DNA of 64,000 bases from Massilia sp. Se16.2.3 (GTDB lineage: Bacteria; Pseudomonadota; Gammaproteobacteria; Burkholderiales; Burkholderiaceae_D): the NCBI RefSeq assembly GCF_014171595.1, contig NZ_CP050451.1, positions 2,356,001 to 2,420,000 of the forward strand, read 5' to 3'. A program made the translations under genes and the position numbers. This document shows, piece after piece, positions 1 to 9,749 of the stretch. The notes below the pieces were generated by a model that saw only the letters and a program-made list of their open reading frames with translations, ran no database searches and was not told the origin of the DNA. The first letter of the stretch is position 1; each line of letters starts with the position of its first letter.

Positions 1-27
1 CAACAGATTGCCCAAATCAAAAGCCAT
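1..27 (-). CDS. YidB/DUF937-like protein, N-terminal fragment
   Basis: Only the first nine codons lie in the window. They read MAFDLGNLL on the minus strand, start at an ATG, and follow a good ribosome binding site (GGAGAAC, 31-37 on the complement). This N-terminus resembles small YidB/DUF937 proteins of Oxalobacteraceae, but nine residues cannot prove it. The gene diverges from the phosphodiesterase gene at 221. Confidence 0.4.
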
Positions 28-220
28 GATGTTCTCCTGCTTGGATGACAAGGTGAACGAGGAGGGTAGGACGCACGGTTCCCGCATTCGGTACGGTATC
101 GAACGCATGCGGCAGAAAACCCCGGTATCCATTCCGGCTAGCAATTGGGCGGAGACCGCGCTAAGCTGACGCGATGCCCAAACCCTACCGATCCCTGTCG
201 ATGCAAGCGCCGGAGTCGCC

Positions 221-976
221 ATGAGCTGGCCTCATGCGCGGGTACTGGCCCACCGCGGCGGCGGCACGCTGGCGCCGGAAAACACGCTCGCTGGCCTGAA
301 AGAGGGCATGCGGCGCGGCTTTCGTGCCATCGAATACGACATCATGCTGGCGCGCGACGGCGTGCCGGTGGTGATGCACGATCCCTACCTCGGGCGCACC
401 GTGGCCGGTTCCGGCAACGTTTTCGACTACGACGCGGCCGAACTGGCGGCGCTGGACGCCGGCGGCTGGTTCGCGCGCGAGTACGAAGGCGAACCGGTGC
501 CGCTTTTTGTTGAGTTCGCAGGATTCTGCAAGGCGCACGGGGTCTGGATGAACATGGAGATCAAGCCGGCGCCTGGCTATGACATCGAGACCGGTGGCAC
601 CGTGGCGCGCATCGCCGCGGCGCTGTTCGCCGACGAGATCGCGCGCGGCGAGATGGCGGCGGTGCCGCTCCTGTCGTCGTTCAGCCACCTGGCGCTCGAA
701 GCGGCGCGCGAAGTAGCGCCCCGGGTGCCGCGTGCCTGCCTGATGAGCGAACTGCCGCCCGACTGGGAGCGCCGCGCGCAATCGGTCGAAGCGGTGGCCA
801 TCCACACCAACCACAAGCACCTGACGCCGCAACTGGCGCGCGAGGTGAGGGCGGCGGGGTATGGGTTGTTCTGTTACACGGTGAACGACCCGGAGCGGGC
901 ACGTGAACTACTTTCATGGGGCGTAGACGCGTTTTGTACAGACCGCATCGATTTGATCGGACCGGATTTCGCGTAG
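221..976 (+). CDS. ugpQ: Glycerophosphodiester phosphodiesterase
   Basis: This 251-residue cytosolic enzyme should hydrolyse glycerophosphodiesters, for example glycerophosphocholine, to glycerol-3-phosphate and an alcohol. The GDPD fold signature is complete: HRGGG at residues 11-15, PENT at 19-22, E38 and D40 for the metal, and H53-D54 for the second catalytic histidine. There is no signal peptide, and the length fits UgpQ rather than the larger periplasmic GlpQ. The ATG at 221 follows a GGAG-type site. The TAG stop (974-976) lies inside the left arm of a REP-like repeat, so the repeat supplies the end of the gene. No ugpABCE transport genes are nearby. Confidence 0.9.
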   Translation: MSWPHARVLAHRGGGTLAPENTLAGLKEGMRRGFRAIEYDIMLARDGVPVVMHDPYLGRTVAGSGNVFDYDAAELAALDAGGWFAREYEGEPVPLFVEFAGFCKAHGVWMNMEIKPAPGYDIETGGTVARIAAALFADEIARGEMAAVPLLSSFSHLALEAAREVAPRVPRACLMSELPPDWERRAQSVEAVAIHTNHKHLTPQLAREVRAAGYGLFCYTVNDPERARELLSWGVDAFCTDRIDLIGPDFA

Positions 977-1144
977 GGTAGGCGGCTCCACCCGCGAGGT
1001 GACGGACCACGCTGCCGCAATGCCGCCTACGCGTCCAGGCAGCTCCGGCATCCCGCGGTGCTGTTTCGGCCGGGGTTGAACGCGTAGGCGGCGCAGAAGT
1101 CGCGAACTTGCCGAGCAACGCGGGTATAGCCGCCTACCCTACGC
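971..1144. repeat. REP/BIME-like palindromic repeat between ugpQ and alaS
   Basis: A perfect 16-bp inverted pair bounds the region: GCGTAGGGTAGGCGGC at 971-986 and its complement at 1129-1144. A second perfect 12-bp pair is nested inside: GCCGCCTACGCG at 1022-1033 and its complement at 1081-1092. The arms share the GTAGGGT(A/G)GGC head with the element at 7613-7715, so both belong to one repeat family. The nested layout resembles bacterial interspersed mosaic elements. The left arm contains the ugpQ stop codon and the right arm abuts the alaS -10 box. Confidence 0.75.
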
Positions 1145-1150
1145 TATAAT
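1145..1150 (+). promoter_or_regulatory. Candidate alaS -10 box
   Basis: A perfect TATAAT sits 45 bases upstream of the alaS ATG, immediately after the right arm of the REP-like repeat. No good -35 hexamer is visible 16-18 bases upstream, where the repeat arm lies. The promoter is therefore either extended by other contacts or partly remodelled by the repeat. Confidence 0.5.
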
Positions 1151-1194
1151 CATTCTCTTTATATACGTACTGCTCTCTTTCCGCCCCGACCAAC

Positions 1195-3804
1195 ATGAAA
1201 TCCTCCGAAATTCGCGAAAAGTTCCTCAAGTTCTTTGAGTCCAAGGGCCATACCATCGTACGGTCCAGCCCCCTCGTGCCGGGCAACGATCCGACCATGT
1301 TGTTGACCAACAGCGGAATGGTGCAGTTCAAGGACGTCTTCCTCGGCCTCGATTCGCGCCCGTACAAGCGCGCGACCTCCGTGCAGCGCTGTGTGCGCGC
1401 CGGCGGCAAGCACAACGACCTGGAAAACGTCGGCTACACCGCGCGCCACCACACCTTCTTCGAGATGCTGGGTAACTTCAGCTTCGGCGACTACTTCAAG
1501 CGCGACGCCATCAATTACTGCTGGGAGCTGCTGACCAAGGTCTACATGCTGCCCGCCGAGAAGCTGACCGTCACCGTCTACTTCGAAGACGACGAAGCCT
1601 ACGACATCTGGGCCAACGAGATCGGCGTGCCGAAAGAGCGCATCATCCGCATCGGCGACAACAAGGGTGCGCGCTACGCCTCCGACAACTTCTGGCAGAT
1701 GGCCGACACCGGCCCCTGCGGCCCGTGCACCGAAGTGTTCTACGACCACGGCGCCGACATCTGGGGCGGTCCTCCAGGCTCGGCCGAGGAAGACGGCGAC
1801 CGCTTCATCGAGATCTGGAACCTCGTGTTCATGCAGTTCAACCGCGACGAATCCGGCGTGCTCACCCCGCTGCCGAAGCCGTCGATCGACACCGGCATGG
1901 GCATGGAGCGCCTGGCCGCCGTGCTGCAGCACGTGCACAGCAACTACGAGATCGACCTGTTCCAGAATCTGATCCGCGCCGCTGCACGTGAAACCGGCGC
2001 GACTGACCTGGAAAACAATTCGCTGAAGGTCATCGCCGACCACATCCGCGCGGCTTCCTTCATGATCGTCGACGGCATCATCCCGAGCAGCGAAGGCCAT
2101 GGCTATGTCCTGCGCCGCATCATCCGCCGCGCGCTGCGCCACGGCCACAAGCTGGGCCAGACCCGTCCGTTCTTCTACAAGCTGGTCGACGACCTGAACC
2201 TTGAAATGGGCACGGCCTATCCGGAACTCGCGGACGCGAAAGACCGCGTGGCCCAGACCCTGAAGGCCGAGGAAGAGCGTTTCGGCGAGACGCTGGAAAA
2301 CGGCATGAAGATCCTGGAAGCGCAGCTGGCCAAGGACGCGAAGAACCTCGACGGCGCCACCGCCTTCACCCTGTACGATACCTACGGCTTCCCGCTCGAC
2401 CTGACCGCCGACATCTGCCGCGAACGCGGCGTGACGCTCGACGAAGCAGGCTTTGCCGAGGCGATGGAGCAGCAGAAGAAGACCGCGCGCGCCGCCGGCA
2501 AGTTCAAGATGGCGGCCAAGGTGGACTACGCGGGCGAGAAGACCAAGTTCGTCGGCTACGAGTCGCTGGTCCACAACACCCACGTGCTGGCGCTGTACTC
2601 GGAAGGCGTCTCCGTCCAGGAACTGAAAGCCGGCCAGGAAGGCATCGTCGTGCTCGACACCACGCCGTTCTACGCCGAATCCGGCGGCCAGGTCGGCGAC
2701 CATGGCCTGCTGAAAACCGGCAGCGGCGAGTTTGAAGTCGAAGACACGCTCAAGATTCAGGCGGACGTGTTCGGCCACCACGGCGTGCTGCGTTCCGGCG
2801 CGCTGAAGGTCGGCGACACCGTGGACGCGCAGGTCGACCAGGCCAAGCGCGCGCGCACCATCCGCAACCACTCGGCAACCCACCTGATGCACAAGGCGCT
2901 GAAGGAAGTCCTCGGTAGCCACGTCCAGCAGAAAGGCTCGCTGGTCGATCCGGACAAGACCCGTTTCGACTTCAGCCACAATGCACCGGTGACCCAGGAG
3001 CAGATCGCCCAGGTCGAACTGATCGTGAACCGCGAGATCCTGGAAAACCACGCGACCCAGGCGCAGAACATGTCCTTCGACGACGCGGTGAAGCATGGCG
3101 CAATGGCCCTCTTTGGCGAAAAATACGGCGACGAAGTGCGCGTGCTCGACATCGGCTCCTCGAAAGAGCTGTGCGGCGGCGTGCACGTGACCCGCACCGG
3201 CGATATCGGCCTGTTCAAGATCGTGTCGGAAGGCGGCGTCGCTGCCGGCATCCGCCGTATCGAGGCGGTGACGGGCGAGGGTGCGCTGGCATGGGTGCAG
3301 GCGACCAATGCACGCCTGCTGGCTGCGGCCGCTGCGCTGAAAACCGGTCCGGACGAACTGCCGAACCGCATCGGCCAGGTGCAGGAGCAGGTGAAGTCGC
3401 TGGAAAAGGAAGTGGCGGCATTGAAGTCCAAGCTGGCCGCCGGCCAGGGCGACGAGTTGCTGAGCCAGGCGGTCGACGTGAACGGCATCAAGGTGCTGGC
3501 CGCGACGATGGAAGGCGCCGACGTGACGGCCCTGCGCGAGACCATGGACAAGCTGAAGGACAAGCTGGGCACCGCGGCCATCGTGCTGGCGAGCGTGCTC
3601 GAGGGTAAGGTCAGCCTGATCGCGGGCGTCACCAAGGACGCCACCGGTAAAGTGAAAGCCGGCGAGCTCGTCAATTTCGTTGCCCAGCAGGTGGGTGGCA
3701 AGGGCGGCGGCCGTCCGGACATGGCGCAAGCCGGCGGTACCGATCCGGCGGGCCTGCCTGGCGCGCTGGCCGGCGTGGCTGGCTGGGTGGGCGAGCGCGC
3801 CTGA
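1195..3804 (+). CDS. alaS: Alanine--tRNA ligase
   Basis: This 869-residue class II synthetase charges tRNA-Ala in the cytosol. It has the full layout: N-terminal aminoacylation domain (residues 1 to about 250, starting [13 protein letters not shown]), tRNA-recognition region, editing domain and C-Ala domain. The editing/zinc site is visible as H559-x3-H563 (HSATH) and C660-x3-H664 (CGGVH). The C-terminus carries the glycine-rich [15 protein letters not shown] motif typical of AlaS. The length is normal. It is a single-gene unit that ends in a strong intrinsic terminator at 3826. Confidence 0.98.
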   Translation: MKSSEIREKFLKFFESKGHTIVRSSPLVPGNDPTMLLTNSGMVQFKDVFLGLDSRPYKRATSVQRCVRAGGKHNDLENVGYTARHHTFFEMLGNFSFGDYFKRDAINYCWELLTKVYMLPAEKLTVTVYFEDDEAYDIWANEIGVPKERIIRIGDNKGARYASDNFWQMADTGPCGPCTEVFYDHGADIWGGPPGSAEEDGDRFIEIWNLVFMQFNRDESGVLTPLPKPSIDTGMGMERLAAVLQHVHSNYEIDLFQNLIRAAARETGATDLENNSLKVIADHIRAASFMIVDGIIPSSEGHGYVLRRIIRRALRHGHKLGQTRPFFYKLVDDLNLEMGTAYPELADAKDRVAQTLKAEEERFGETLENGMKILEAQLAKDAKNLDGATAFTLYDTYGFPLDLTADICRERGVTLDEAGFAEAMEQQKKTARAAGKFKMAAKVDYAGEKTKFVGYESLVHNTHVLALYSEGVSVQELKAGQEGIVVLDTTPFYAESGGQVGDHGLLKTGSGEFEVEDTLKIQADVFGHHGVLRSGALKVGDTVDAQVDQAKRARTIRNHSATHLMHKALKEVLGSHVQQKGSLVDPDKTRFDFSHNAPVTQEQIAQVELIVNREILENHATQAQNMSFDDAVKHGAMALFGEKYGDEVRVLDIGSSKELCGGVHVTRTGDIGLFKIVSEGGVAAGIRRIEAVTGEGALAWVQATNARLLAAAAALKTGPDELPNRIGQVQEQVKSLEKEVAALKSKLAAGQGDELLSQAVDVNGIKVLAATMEGADVTALRETMDKLKDKLGTAAIVLASVLEGKVSLIAGVTKDATGKVKAGELVNFVAQQVGGKGGGRPDMAQAGGTDPAGLPGALAGVAGWVGERA

Positions 3805-3825
3805 CCGTTTCAAGGCTTGTACGAG

Positions 3826-3850
3826 AAGCCGCCTGCGGGCGGCTTTTTTT
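3826..3850 (+). terminator. Intrinsic terminator of alaS
   Basis: An 8-bp stem AAGCCGCC/GGCGGCTT with a TGCG loop (3834-3837) is followed by seven T residues, 22 bases after the alaS stop. Confidence 0.9.
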
Positions 3851-3956
3851 CGTCCTTGCCGCGCGCACGATTGGCTTATGCACACGGGTTAGGCGTTGCG
3901 TCGTTGCAAATATGTACATAGAATGCCGCTGTTCAATCGATAACCCAAGGACGGAC

Positions 3957-4955
3957 ATGCGTATTCATCGACTTGCAGCACTGCTTCTCTGTATCGCAAC
4001 GGCTTTGCCGGCCTGGGCTGCCATGCCGGCTGCCGATACCGTCAAGGGAGGCAAGGATCACCCCCTGCTGTCGCGCTTCGAGGGCGCGCGGATGATTGGC
4101 TACGAAGCCACCGAATTCGAAGAGGTCACGCTGCCGGCAGGCAAACGCTACTTCACCAAGGAGCGCAAACCGGCATTCGAGAAAACCCTGCAGCTCTCCG
4201 GCAGGTACACCCGCATCGCCTACCTGAACCCGCGCGAGCGTTCGTCGCTCGAAGTCATGCGCAATTACCAGAGCGCACTGGAAAAGGCCGGCCTGAAGAT
4301 CGTGTTTGCCTGCGCCAAGGAAGCTTGCGGCGAGCGGATCAACGATTACTGGCACGACAAGCGCCTGGGTAACGGCTACCTGAAGGAGGTCGGCGCGGCG
4401 GGCACCTTCATCCACGCCAGCGAGCAGCGCTACATGGCGGCGGCAGGCACGCGCCCGGACGGCACGGCCGTGAACGTCGCGGTATGGGTGACGGGGCCGG
4501 TATTGAGCTACAACGGCGGCGCCTATGTCGAGATCGTCGAAGGCAAGGCCATGGAAAACGGCAAGGTTGCGGCCAACCTGAACGCGGCCGAGATGGCCAA
4601 GGGCATCGCCGACGAGGGCAAGGTTGCTATCTACGGGGTCTATTTCGACACCGGCAAGGCCGAGGTCAAGCCCGATTCGGCACCCGCGCTGGGCGAGATG
4701 GCCAAGATGCTGCAGCAGGACCCGAAGCTGAAGGTCTATATCGTCGGCCATACCGACAACCAGGGCGATGCCAACATGAACCTGGCACTGTCGCAGAAGC
4801 GCGCCGAGGCGGTGGTGAAGGCGCTTGCCGATGGCTACAAGATCGAGCCGCGGCGCCTGAGCGCGAAAGGGGCGGCCTCGTATGCGCCGGTGGCGTCGAA
4901 CCGCAGCGACGCGGGGCGCCAGAAGAACCGGCGCGTCGAGCTGGTCGAGATGTAA
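3957..4955 (+). CDS. OmpA-family outer-membrane/peptidoglycan-binding protein
   Basis: This is a 332-residue exported protein. The start at 3957 (RBS AAGGAC just upstream) gives a clean signal peptide ending ALPAWA; an upstream in-frame ATG at 3912 would bury it. Residues about 25-210 form a DUF4892-like region (LLSRFEGARMIGY at its start). Residues about 220-332 are an OmpA peptidoglycan-binding domain, with YFDTGKAEVKPDS, GHTDNQGD, NLALSQKRAEAV and a closing NRRVELVE. Such proteins tie the outer membrane to the cell wall. It stands alone between alaS and the TusA-like gene. The exact role of the N-terminal domain is not known. Confidence 0.85.
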   Translation: MRIHRLAALLLCIATALPAWAAMPAADTVKGGKDHPLLSRFEGARMIGYEATEFEEVTLPAGKRYFTKERKPAFEKTLQLSGRYTRIAYLNPRERSSLEVMRNYQSALEKAGLKIVFACAKEACGERINDYWHDKRLGNGYLKEVGAAGTFIHASEQRYMAAAGTRPDGTAVNVAVWVTGPVLSYNGGAYVEIVEGKAMENGKVAANLNAAEMAKGIADEGKVAIYGVYFDTGKAEVKPDSAPALGEMAKMLQQDPKLKVYIVGHTDNQGDANMNLALSQKRAEAVVKALADGYKIEPRRLSAKGAASYAPVASNRSDAGRQKNRRVELVEM

Positions 4956-5081
4956 GAACGGGCGGTGGCAGGCGCTGCCTGTCCCGCACCGCCTTTGCAC
5001 CACCCGCGTGCAGCGATGCGCCGCCAACGGGCGCATTCGCTGCGACTCAGCAATATCTCTCCGAACTTTTCCTATTTTTTG

Positions 5082-5097
5082 GTTGCAAAATTGCAAC
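5082..5097. promoter_or_regulatory. 16-bp perfect palindrome upstream of the TusA-like gene
   Basis: GTTGCAAAATTGCAAC is perfectly self-complementary and lies about 90 bases before the TusA-like start. A CATAAT hexamer at 5126-5131 could be the -10 box between them. The spacing suits a repressor or activator site, but no regulator can be named. Confidence 0.4.
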
Positions 5098-5183
5098 AGG
5101 ATATGACTATTTTGGTGCGCCGCGTCATAATCCGCAAATAGGAGTAGTATGCATCCAGAATCACCCACCTTAGCAGGCATGCG

Positions 5184-5441
5184 ATGAGCGACACCATTCT
5201 CGAAACCGATACGATTCACTTCCAGAAGGACCTGGACGCGCGCGGCCTGAACTGCCCGCTGCCCATCCTGAAGGCCAAGAAGGCACTTGCTGAAATGGCT
5301 ACCGGAGAAGTGCTGCGCATCACGGCCACCGACACCGGTTCCGTGCGCGACTTCCAGGCTTTTGCCAAGCAGACCGGCAATGCGCTGTTGTCGCACACGC
5401 AGAACAATGGCGAATTCGTCTTCCTGATGCGCCGCAAGTAA
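5184..5441 (+). CDS. TusA-family sulfurtransferase/sulfur carrier
   Basis: This 85-residue cytosolic protein has the TusA fold. The catalytic or carrier cysteine is C24 in the NCPLPILKAKKAL motif (CPxP), and the rest follows the family pattern (TDTGSVRDFQAFAKQTG). Family members pass persulfide sulfur to tRNA thiolation, molybdenum cofactor or sulfur-oxidation pathways; which one applies cannot be told here. An ATG six bases upstream runs straight into TGA, so 5184 is the usable start. It is probably monocistronic and is followed by about 300 bases without a gene before etfB. Confidence 0.85.
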   Translation: MSDTILETDTIHFQKDLDARGLNCPLPILKAKKALAEMATGEVLRITATDTGSVRDFQAFAKQTGNALLSHTQNNGEFVFLMRRK

Positions 5442-5743
5442 GGCTGGCAAGGCGGTAGCCTGCGCTGGCACCGTGGACCGGTCGCTGGAGCGGGCAAGCT
5501 AAGGTAGTGACGAGCACGTCTCGAAAGGTCGGCGGCAGGTACGGCCGCAAGTGCAGCGCGCGAGCCCATCTTTGGCAGGGACACTTTCCTGCAACCCCTT
5601 TATTCAATACACGTGCGATTTGGAAGCATCCCTCTAACCAAAAATCGCACGATCGTGCTTTAATTCAGCCTTGAAGCTGTTATCTCTTATAATCTGGCCT
5701 TTTAAGCCACAGTCTACCTCTTCAATTTTTCAAAGGCACACCT
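5442..5743 (+). promoter_or_regulatory. Intergenic region holding the etfBA promoter and nested palindromes
   Basis: No gene is seen in these 302 bases. Near the downstream end a 12-bp perfect palindrome GCACGATCGTGC lies at 5647-5658. Its left part also pairs with an upstream arm: CGTGCGATTT at 5612-5621 is the exact complement of 5642-5651. A TATAAT at 5688-5693 is the likely -10 box, 51 bases before etfB. The palindrome overlaps the expected -35 zone. TetR-type regulators of fatty-acid degradation (FadP/PsrA type) bind sites of this kind and control etf genes in betaproteobacteria; that link is inferred. Confidence 0.5.
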
Positions 5744-6493
5744 ATGAAAGTCCTGGTACCCGTCAAACGCGTGGTCGACTATAACGTCAAGGTCCGCGTC
5801 AAGTCCGACGGCAGCGGCGTGGATATCGCCAACGTCAAGATGTCGATGAACCCGTTCGACGAAATCGCGCTCGAAGAAGCGACCCGTTTGAAGGAAGCCG
5901 GCAAGGTCACCGAGGTGGTGGCGGTGTCCATCGGCGTGCCGCAGTGCCAGGAAACCCTGCGCACCGGCATGGCGATCGGTGCCGACCGCGGCATCCTGGT
6001 CGAGACCACGGTCGAGACCGAGCCGCTGGCCGTGGCCAAGATCATGAAGGCGCTGGCCGACAAGGAACAGCCGCAGCTGATCATCCTCGGCAAGCAGGCG
6101 ATCGACGACGATTCGAACCAGACCGGCCAGATGCTGGCTGCCCTGCTGGGCTGGCCACAGGCTACCTTCGCCTCGAAAGTCGTGCTGGAAGACGGTAAAG
6201 TGACCGTGACCCGTGAAGTCGACGGCGGCCTGGAAACCGTTGCCTTGAGCCTGCCGGCCATCGTCACCACCGACCTGCGCCTGAATGAGCCGCGCTACGT
6301 CACGCTGCCGAACATCATGAAGGCGAAGAAGAAGCCGCTCGAAACGATCAAGCCGGAAGACCTGGGCGTCGACGTTTCGCCGCGCCTGAAGACCCTGAAG
6401 GTCGTCGAGCCGGCCAAGCGCTCGGCCGGCATCAAGGTGCCGGACGTCGCCACGCTGGTGCAGAAGCTGCGCACCGAAGCCAAAGTCATCTGA
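5744..6493 (+). CDS. etfB: Electron transfer flavoprotein beta subunit
   Basis: This 249-residue subunit pairs with EtfA to carry electrons from acyl-CoA dehydrogenases to ETF:ubiquinone oxidoreductase. The N-terminus [19 protein letters not shown] and the central [21 protein letters not shown] and [14 protein letters not shown] blocks are diagnostic for EtfB and its AMP/adenine site. The length is normal. It is the first gene of an etfBA pair (39-bp gap), and an acyl-CoA dehydrogenase follows 330 bases after etfA. Confidence 0.97.
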   Translation: MKVLVPVKRVVDYNVKVRVKSDGSGVDIANVKMSMNPFDEIALEEATRLKEAGKVTEVVAVSIGVPQCQETLRTGMAIGADRGILVETTVETEPLAVAKIMKALADKEQPQLIILGKQAIDDDSNQTGQMLAALLGWPQATFASKVVLEDGKVTVTREVDGGLETVALSLPAIVTTDLRLNEPRYVTLPNIMKAKKKPLETIKPEDLGVDVSPRLKTLKVVEPAKRSAGIKVPDVATLVQKLRTEAKVI

Positions 6494-6532
6494 TCGCGGC
6501 CTCGCCGTCATCTCAAAAATATAGGAAACATC

Positions 6533-7465
6533 ATGGTCGCATTAGTCATCGCTGAACACGACAATGGCTCCCTCAAGGGCGCAACCCACCACACCGTGAC
6601 CGCGGCCGCCCAGTGCGGCGGCGAGGTCCACGTGCTGGTCGCCGGCTCGAATTGCGGCGCCGCCGCCGAAGCCGCCGCCCAGATCGCCGGCGTCTCGAAG
6701 GTGCTGGTCGCCGACGCGCCTTACTTCGCCGACGGCCTGGCCGAAAACGTGGCCGAGCAGATCCTGGCCGTTGCCGGTTCGTACTCGCACATCCTGGCTC
6801 CGGCGACCGCCTTCGGCAAGAACATCCTGCCGCGCGTGGCCGCCAGGCTGGACGTGGCCCAGATCTCGGAAATCACCAAGGTCGATTCGCCCGACACCTT
6901 CGAGCGTCCGATCTACGCCGGCAACGCGATTGCTACCGTGCAGTCGACGGATTCGGTCAAAGTCATCACCGTGCGCGGCACGGGTTTTGACGCCGCCCCG
7001 GCAAGCGGCGGTTCGGCTGCTGTCGAAAACGTCGCCGCCGCCGCGGACTTCGGCAAGTCGGCTTTCGTCGGCCGCGAGCTGGCCAAGTCGGACCGTCCGG
7101 AACTGACGGCAGCAAAAATCATCGTCTCCGGTGGTCGCGGCATGGGCTCGGGCGACAACTTCAAGCTGCTCGAACCGCTGGCCGACAAGCTGGGCGCCGC
7201 CATGGGCGCTTCGCGCGCGGCAGTGGACGCCGGCTACGTGCCGAACGACTGGCAGGTCGGCCAGACCGGCAAGATCGTCGCACCGTCGCTGTACATCGCC
7301 GTCGGCATCTCGGGCGCGATCCAGCACTTGGCCGGCATGAAGGACTCGAAGACCATCGTCGCCATCAACAAGGATCCGGAAGCGCCGATTTTCTCGGTGG
7401 CCGACTACGGCCTGGTGGGTGACCTGTTCGAAGTCATCCCGCAACTGGTGCAGGAACTGGGCTAA
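6533..7465 (+). CDS. etfA: Electron transfer flavoprotein alpha subunit
   Basis: This is a 310-residue FAD-binding partner of EtfB. The C-terminal FAD domain has the EtfA signature [20 protein letters not shown], then [20 protein letters not shown] and [20 protein letters not shown]. The N-terminal half is the typical [13 protein letters not shown]ossmann-like domain. Its position directly behind etfB and before a FadE-like dehydrogenase indicates a role in fatty-acyl-CoA oxidation. Confidence 0.97.
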   Translation: MVALVIAEHDNGSLKGATHHTVTAAAQCGGEVHVLVAGSNCGAAAEAAAQIAGVSKVLVADAPYFADGLAENVAEQILAVAGSYSHILAPATAFGKNILPRVAARLDVAQISEITKVDSPDTFERPIYAGNAIATVQSTDSVKVITVRGTGFDAAPASGGSAAVENVAAAADFGKSAFVGRELAKSDRPELTAAKIIVSGGRGMGSGDNFKLLEPLADKLGAAMGASRAAVDAGYVPNDWQVGQTGKIVAPSLYIAVGISGAIQHLAGMKDSKTIVAINKDPEAPIFSVADYGLVGDLFEVIPQLVQELG

Positions 7466-7612
7466 GGGGGGAACCCCGATAAACCTGCTGCGCGTCGAAT
7501 TGGCGTCCTGCGATGCTCCGCACCGGCGGGCCGGCTGTACTTCCGTGCAGCTGCGCTTCTCGAACGCCACTCCTTGCGCTCGCTACGGTTTCTCGGGGGC
7601 CCTTTAAGTAAC

Positions 7613-7715
7613 GTAGGGTGGGCTCTCGAGCCCACGCTGTTTATCCGTCGCGACCGAATGCCGGTACGATGATTGATCCGCACGTAGACCGCGTGGGCAT
7701 CAATGCCCACCCTAC
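7613..7715. repeat. REP/BIME-like repeat between etfA and the acyl-CoA dehydrogenase
   Basis: The outer arms GTAGGGTGGGC (7613-7623) and GCCCACCCTAC (7705-7715) are perfect complements. Each end also folds on itself: GTGGGC (7618-7623) with GCCCAC (7630-7635), and GTGGGCAT (7693-7700) with ATGCCCAC (7703-7710). This two-hairpin design with a common GTAGGGT head matches the element at 971-1144. The rest of the 7466-7795 gap holds only the ribosome binding site GAGGAGAG for the next gene. Confidence 0.75.
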
Positions 7716-7795
7716 CAAAGACACACAGGCCACGCTGGTCCGGCATTCGCCTGGCTACCGTGGCCTGTTTCACATCCAATACTGAGGAGAGACTC

Positions 7796-9586
7796 GTGAG
7801 CTACCAAGCCCCGATCAAAGACATGCTGTTCGTGCTGAACGAACTGGCGAACCTGGAACAGGTCAGCCAGCTGCCAGGCTGCGAAGACGCGACCCGCGAC
7901 ACCGTCGAAGCCGTGCTGGAAGAGAACGCGAAATTCTGCGGCGAAGTCGTTGCGCCCCTGAACGGCCCGAGCGACAAGGAACCGAGCTTCTGGCACGACG
8001 GCCAGGTCACGACGTCCGCCGGCTTCAAGGTGGCCTTCCAGGCCTTCGGCGAATCCGGCTGGCAGGGTATCCAGCATCCGCAACAGTTCGGCGGCCAGGG
8101 CTTGCCGAAACTGGTCGGCACCCCATGCACCGAGATGCTCAATGCGGCATCGATCTCGTTCGCGCTGGTGGCCCTGCTGACCGACGGCGCCATCGAGGCG
8201 TTGCTCACAGCTGGTTCCGACGAGCAGAAGGCACGCTTCCTCGAGCCGCTCATCTCCGGCAAGTGGACCGGCACCATGAACCTGACCGAGCCGCAGGCCG
8301 GTTCCGACCTGGCTGCCGTGCGCACCCGCGCCGTGCCGCAGGGCGATGGCACCTACAAGATCTTCGGCACCAAGATCTACATCACCTACGGCGAACACGA
8401 CATGGCCGAGAACATCATCCACCTGGTGCTGGCCCGTACGCCGGACGCGCCGGCTGGCGTGAAGGGGATCTCGCTGTTCATCGTGCCGAAGTTCATGATC
8501 AACGAAGACGGTTCGCTGGGCGAGCGCAACGACGCCCACTGCGTCTCGATCGAACACAAGCTGGGCATCAAGGCCAGCCCGACCGCCGTGCTGCAGTTCG
8601 GCGACAACGGCGGCGCCATCGGCACCCTGGTCGGCGAAGAAAACCGCGGCCTGGAATACATGTTCATCATGATGAACGCGGCCCGCTTCGGCGTCGGCAT
8701 GCAGGGCATTGGCCTGGCCGAGCGTGCCTACCAGCAGGCGGTCGCGTTCGCGAAAGAGCGCATCCAGTCGCGCGACCTCGCTGGCTCCGCCGGCCCGGTG
8801 GCCATCATCAACCATCCGGACGTGCGCCGCATGCTGATGTCGATGCGCGCCCAGACGGAAGCGGCGCGCGCGCTGGCGTATGTCGGCGCCGGCATCTCGG
8901 ACGTGGCCCACTACCACGCCGACGAAGCCACCCGCAAGGCCAACCTGGCCGTCTACGAATACCTGGTCCCGGTCATCAAGGGCTGGTCCACCGAGATGAG
9001 CGAGAACGTCACCCGTGACGGCGTGCAGGTTCACGGCGGCATGGGCTTCATCGAGGAAACCGGCGCGGCCCAGCACTACCGCGATGCCAAGATCCTGACC
9101 ATCTACGAAGGCACGACCGCGATCCAGGCGAATGACCTGGTCGGCCGCAAGACCGTGCGCGACGGCGGCGCAACCGCCAAATCGATCATCGGTCAGGTGC
9201 GCGAGACGCAGGCGGCACTGGCCGAGCAGCAGGGCGCGGATTTCGCCGCCATCGGCCGCCAGCTGGCGCTCGGCAGCACGGCCCCGGAAGAGGTGGTCGA
9301 CTTCGTCGTCGCCAACGTCAAGTCGGACATCAAGGGCGTGTTCGCCGGTTCCGTGCTGTACCTGAAGCTGGCCGGCATCGTGCTGGGCGGCTGGCAGATG
9401 GCGCGCGCGGCCCTGGTCGCGCAGAAGAAACTCGATGCGGGAGAGGGCGATGCCGGCTTCCTGCGCGCGAAGATTGCCACCGCGCGCTTCTTCGCCGACC
9501 ACATCCTGTCCGGCGCGAGCGGCCTGCGTTCGGCCATCGTCGAAGGCAGCGCCGGCGTGCTGGCGCTGGACGTCGAGCAGTTCTGA
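7796..9586 (+). CDS. Acyl-CoA dehydrogenase with extended C-terminal domain
   Basis: This is a 596-residue FAD enzyme catalysing the first step of beta-oxidation and giving electrons to the ETF encoded just upstream. The GTG at 7796 was chosen because it follows GAGGAGAG by a normal spacing and gives the family N-terminus SYQAPIKDMLFVLNEL. Visible blocks are GTMNLTEPQAGSDL (FAD/substrate), KIFGTKIYITYGEHD, the long HCVSIEHKLGIKASPTA stretch, and IYEGTTAIQANDLVGRK with catalytic base E438. The extra C-terminal domain of about 120 residues marks the 600-residue class related to Pseudomonas FadE and DmdC. The chain length of its substrate cannot be told. A terminator follows at 9619. Confidence 0.92.
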   Translation: MSYQAPIKDMLFVLNELANLEQVSQLPGCEDATRDTVEAVLEENAKFCGEVVAPLNGPSDKEPSFWHDGQVTTSAGFKVAFQAFGESGWQGIQHPQQFGGQGLPKLVGTPCTEMLNAASISFALVALLTDGAIEALLTAGSDEQKARFLEPLISGKWTGTMNLTEPQAGSDLAAVRTRAVPQGDGTYKIFGTKIYITYGEHDMAENIIHLVLARTPDAPAGVKGISLFIVPKFMINEDGSLGERNDAHCVSIEHKLGIKASPTAVLQFGDNGGAIGTLVGEENRGLEYMFIMMNAARFGVGMQGIGLAERAYQQAVAFAKERIQSRDLAGSAGPVAIINHPDVRRMLMSMRAQTEAARALAYVGAGISDVAHYHADEATRKANLAVYEYLVPVIKGWSTEMSENVTRDGVQVHGGMGFIEETGAAQHYRDAKILTIYEGTTAIQANDLVGRKTVRDGGATAKSIIGQVRETQAALAEQQGADFAAIGRQLALGSTAPEEVVDFVVANVKSDIKGVFAGSVLYLKLAGIVLGGWQMARAALVAQKKLDAGEGDAGFLRAKIATARFFADHILSGASGLRSAIVEGSAGVLALDVEQF

Positions 9587-9618
9587 GCGGGCAGAGGCTG
9601 CGGCCTCTTTGCCTGACC

Positions 9619-9642
9619 AGCGGCCTGCGGGCCGCTTTTTTT
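9619..9642 (+). terminator. Intrinsic terminator after the acyl-CoA dehydrogenase
   Basis: A 7-bp stem AGCGGCC/GGCCGCT with TGCG loop (9626-9629) runs into a stretch of T residues, 33 bases after the stop codon. Confidence 0.85.
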
Positions 9643-9749
9643 GCGCCCGCCATCCGGATTTTTACGGTTTGCTGAGCTTGATTTCGGATAAACGAAGCAT
9701 TACGGCCGCGTTCGTAGACTGGCTCCACCATTTACTTCCGGAGCCCTAC

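Noticed and set aside
1159..3885. 908-residue antisense open frame opposite alaS
   Set aside because: It mirrors codon bias in a GC-rich genome; the sense strand encodes a complete alanyl-tRNA synthetase and the antisense product is Arg/His-rich without family features.
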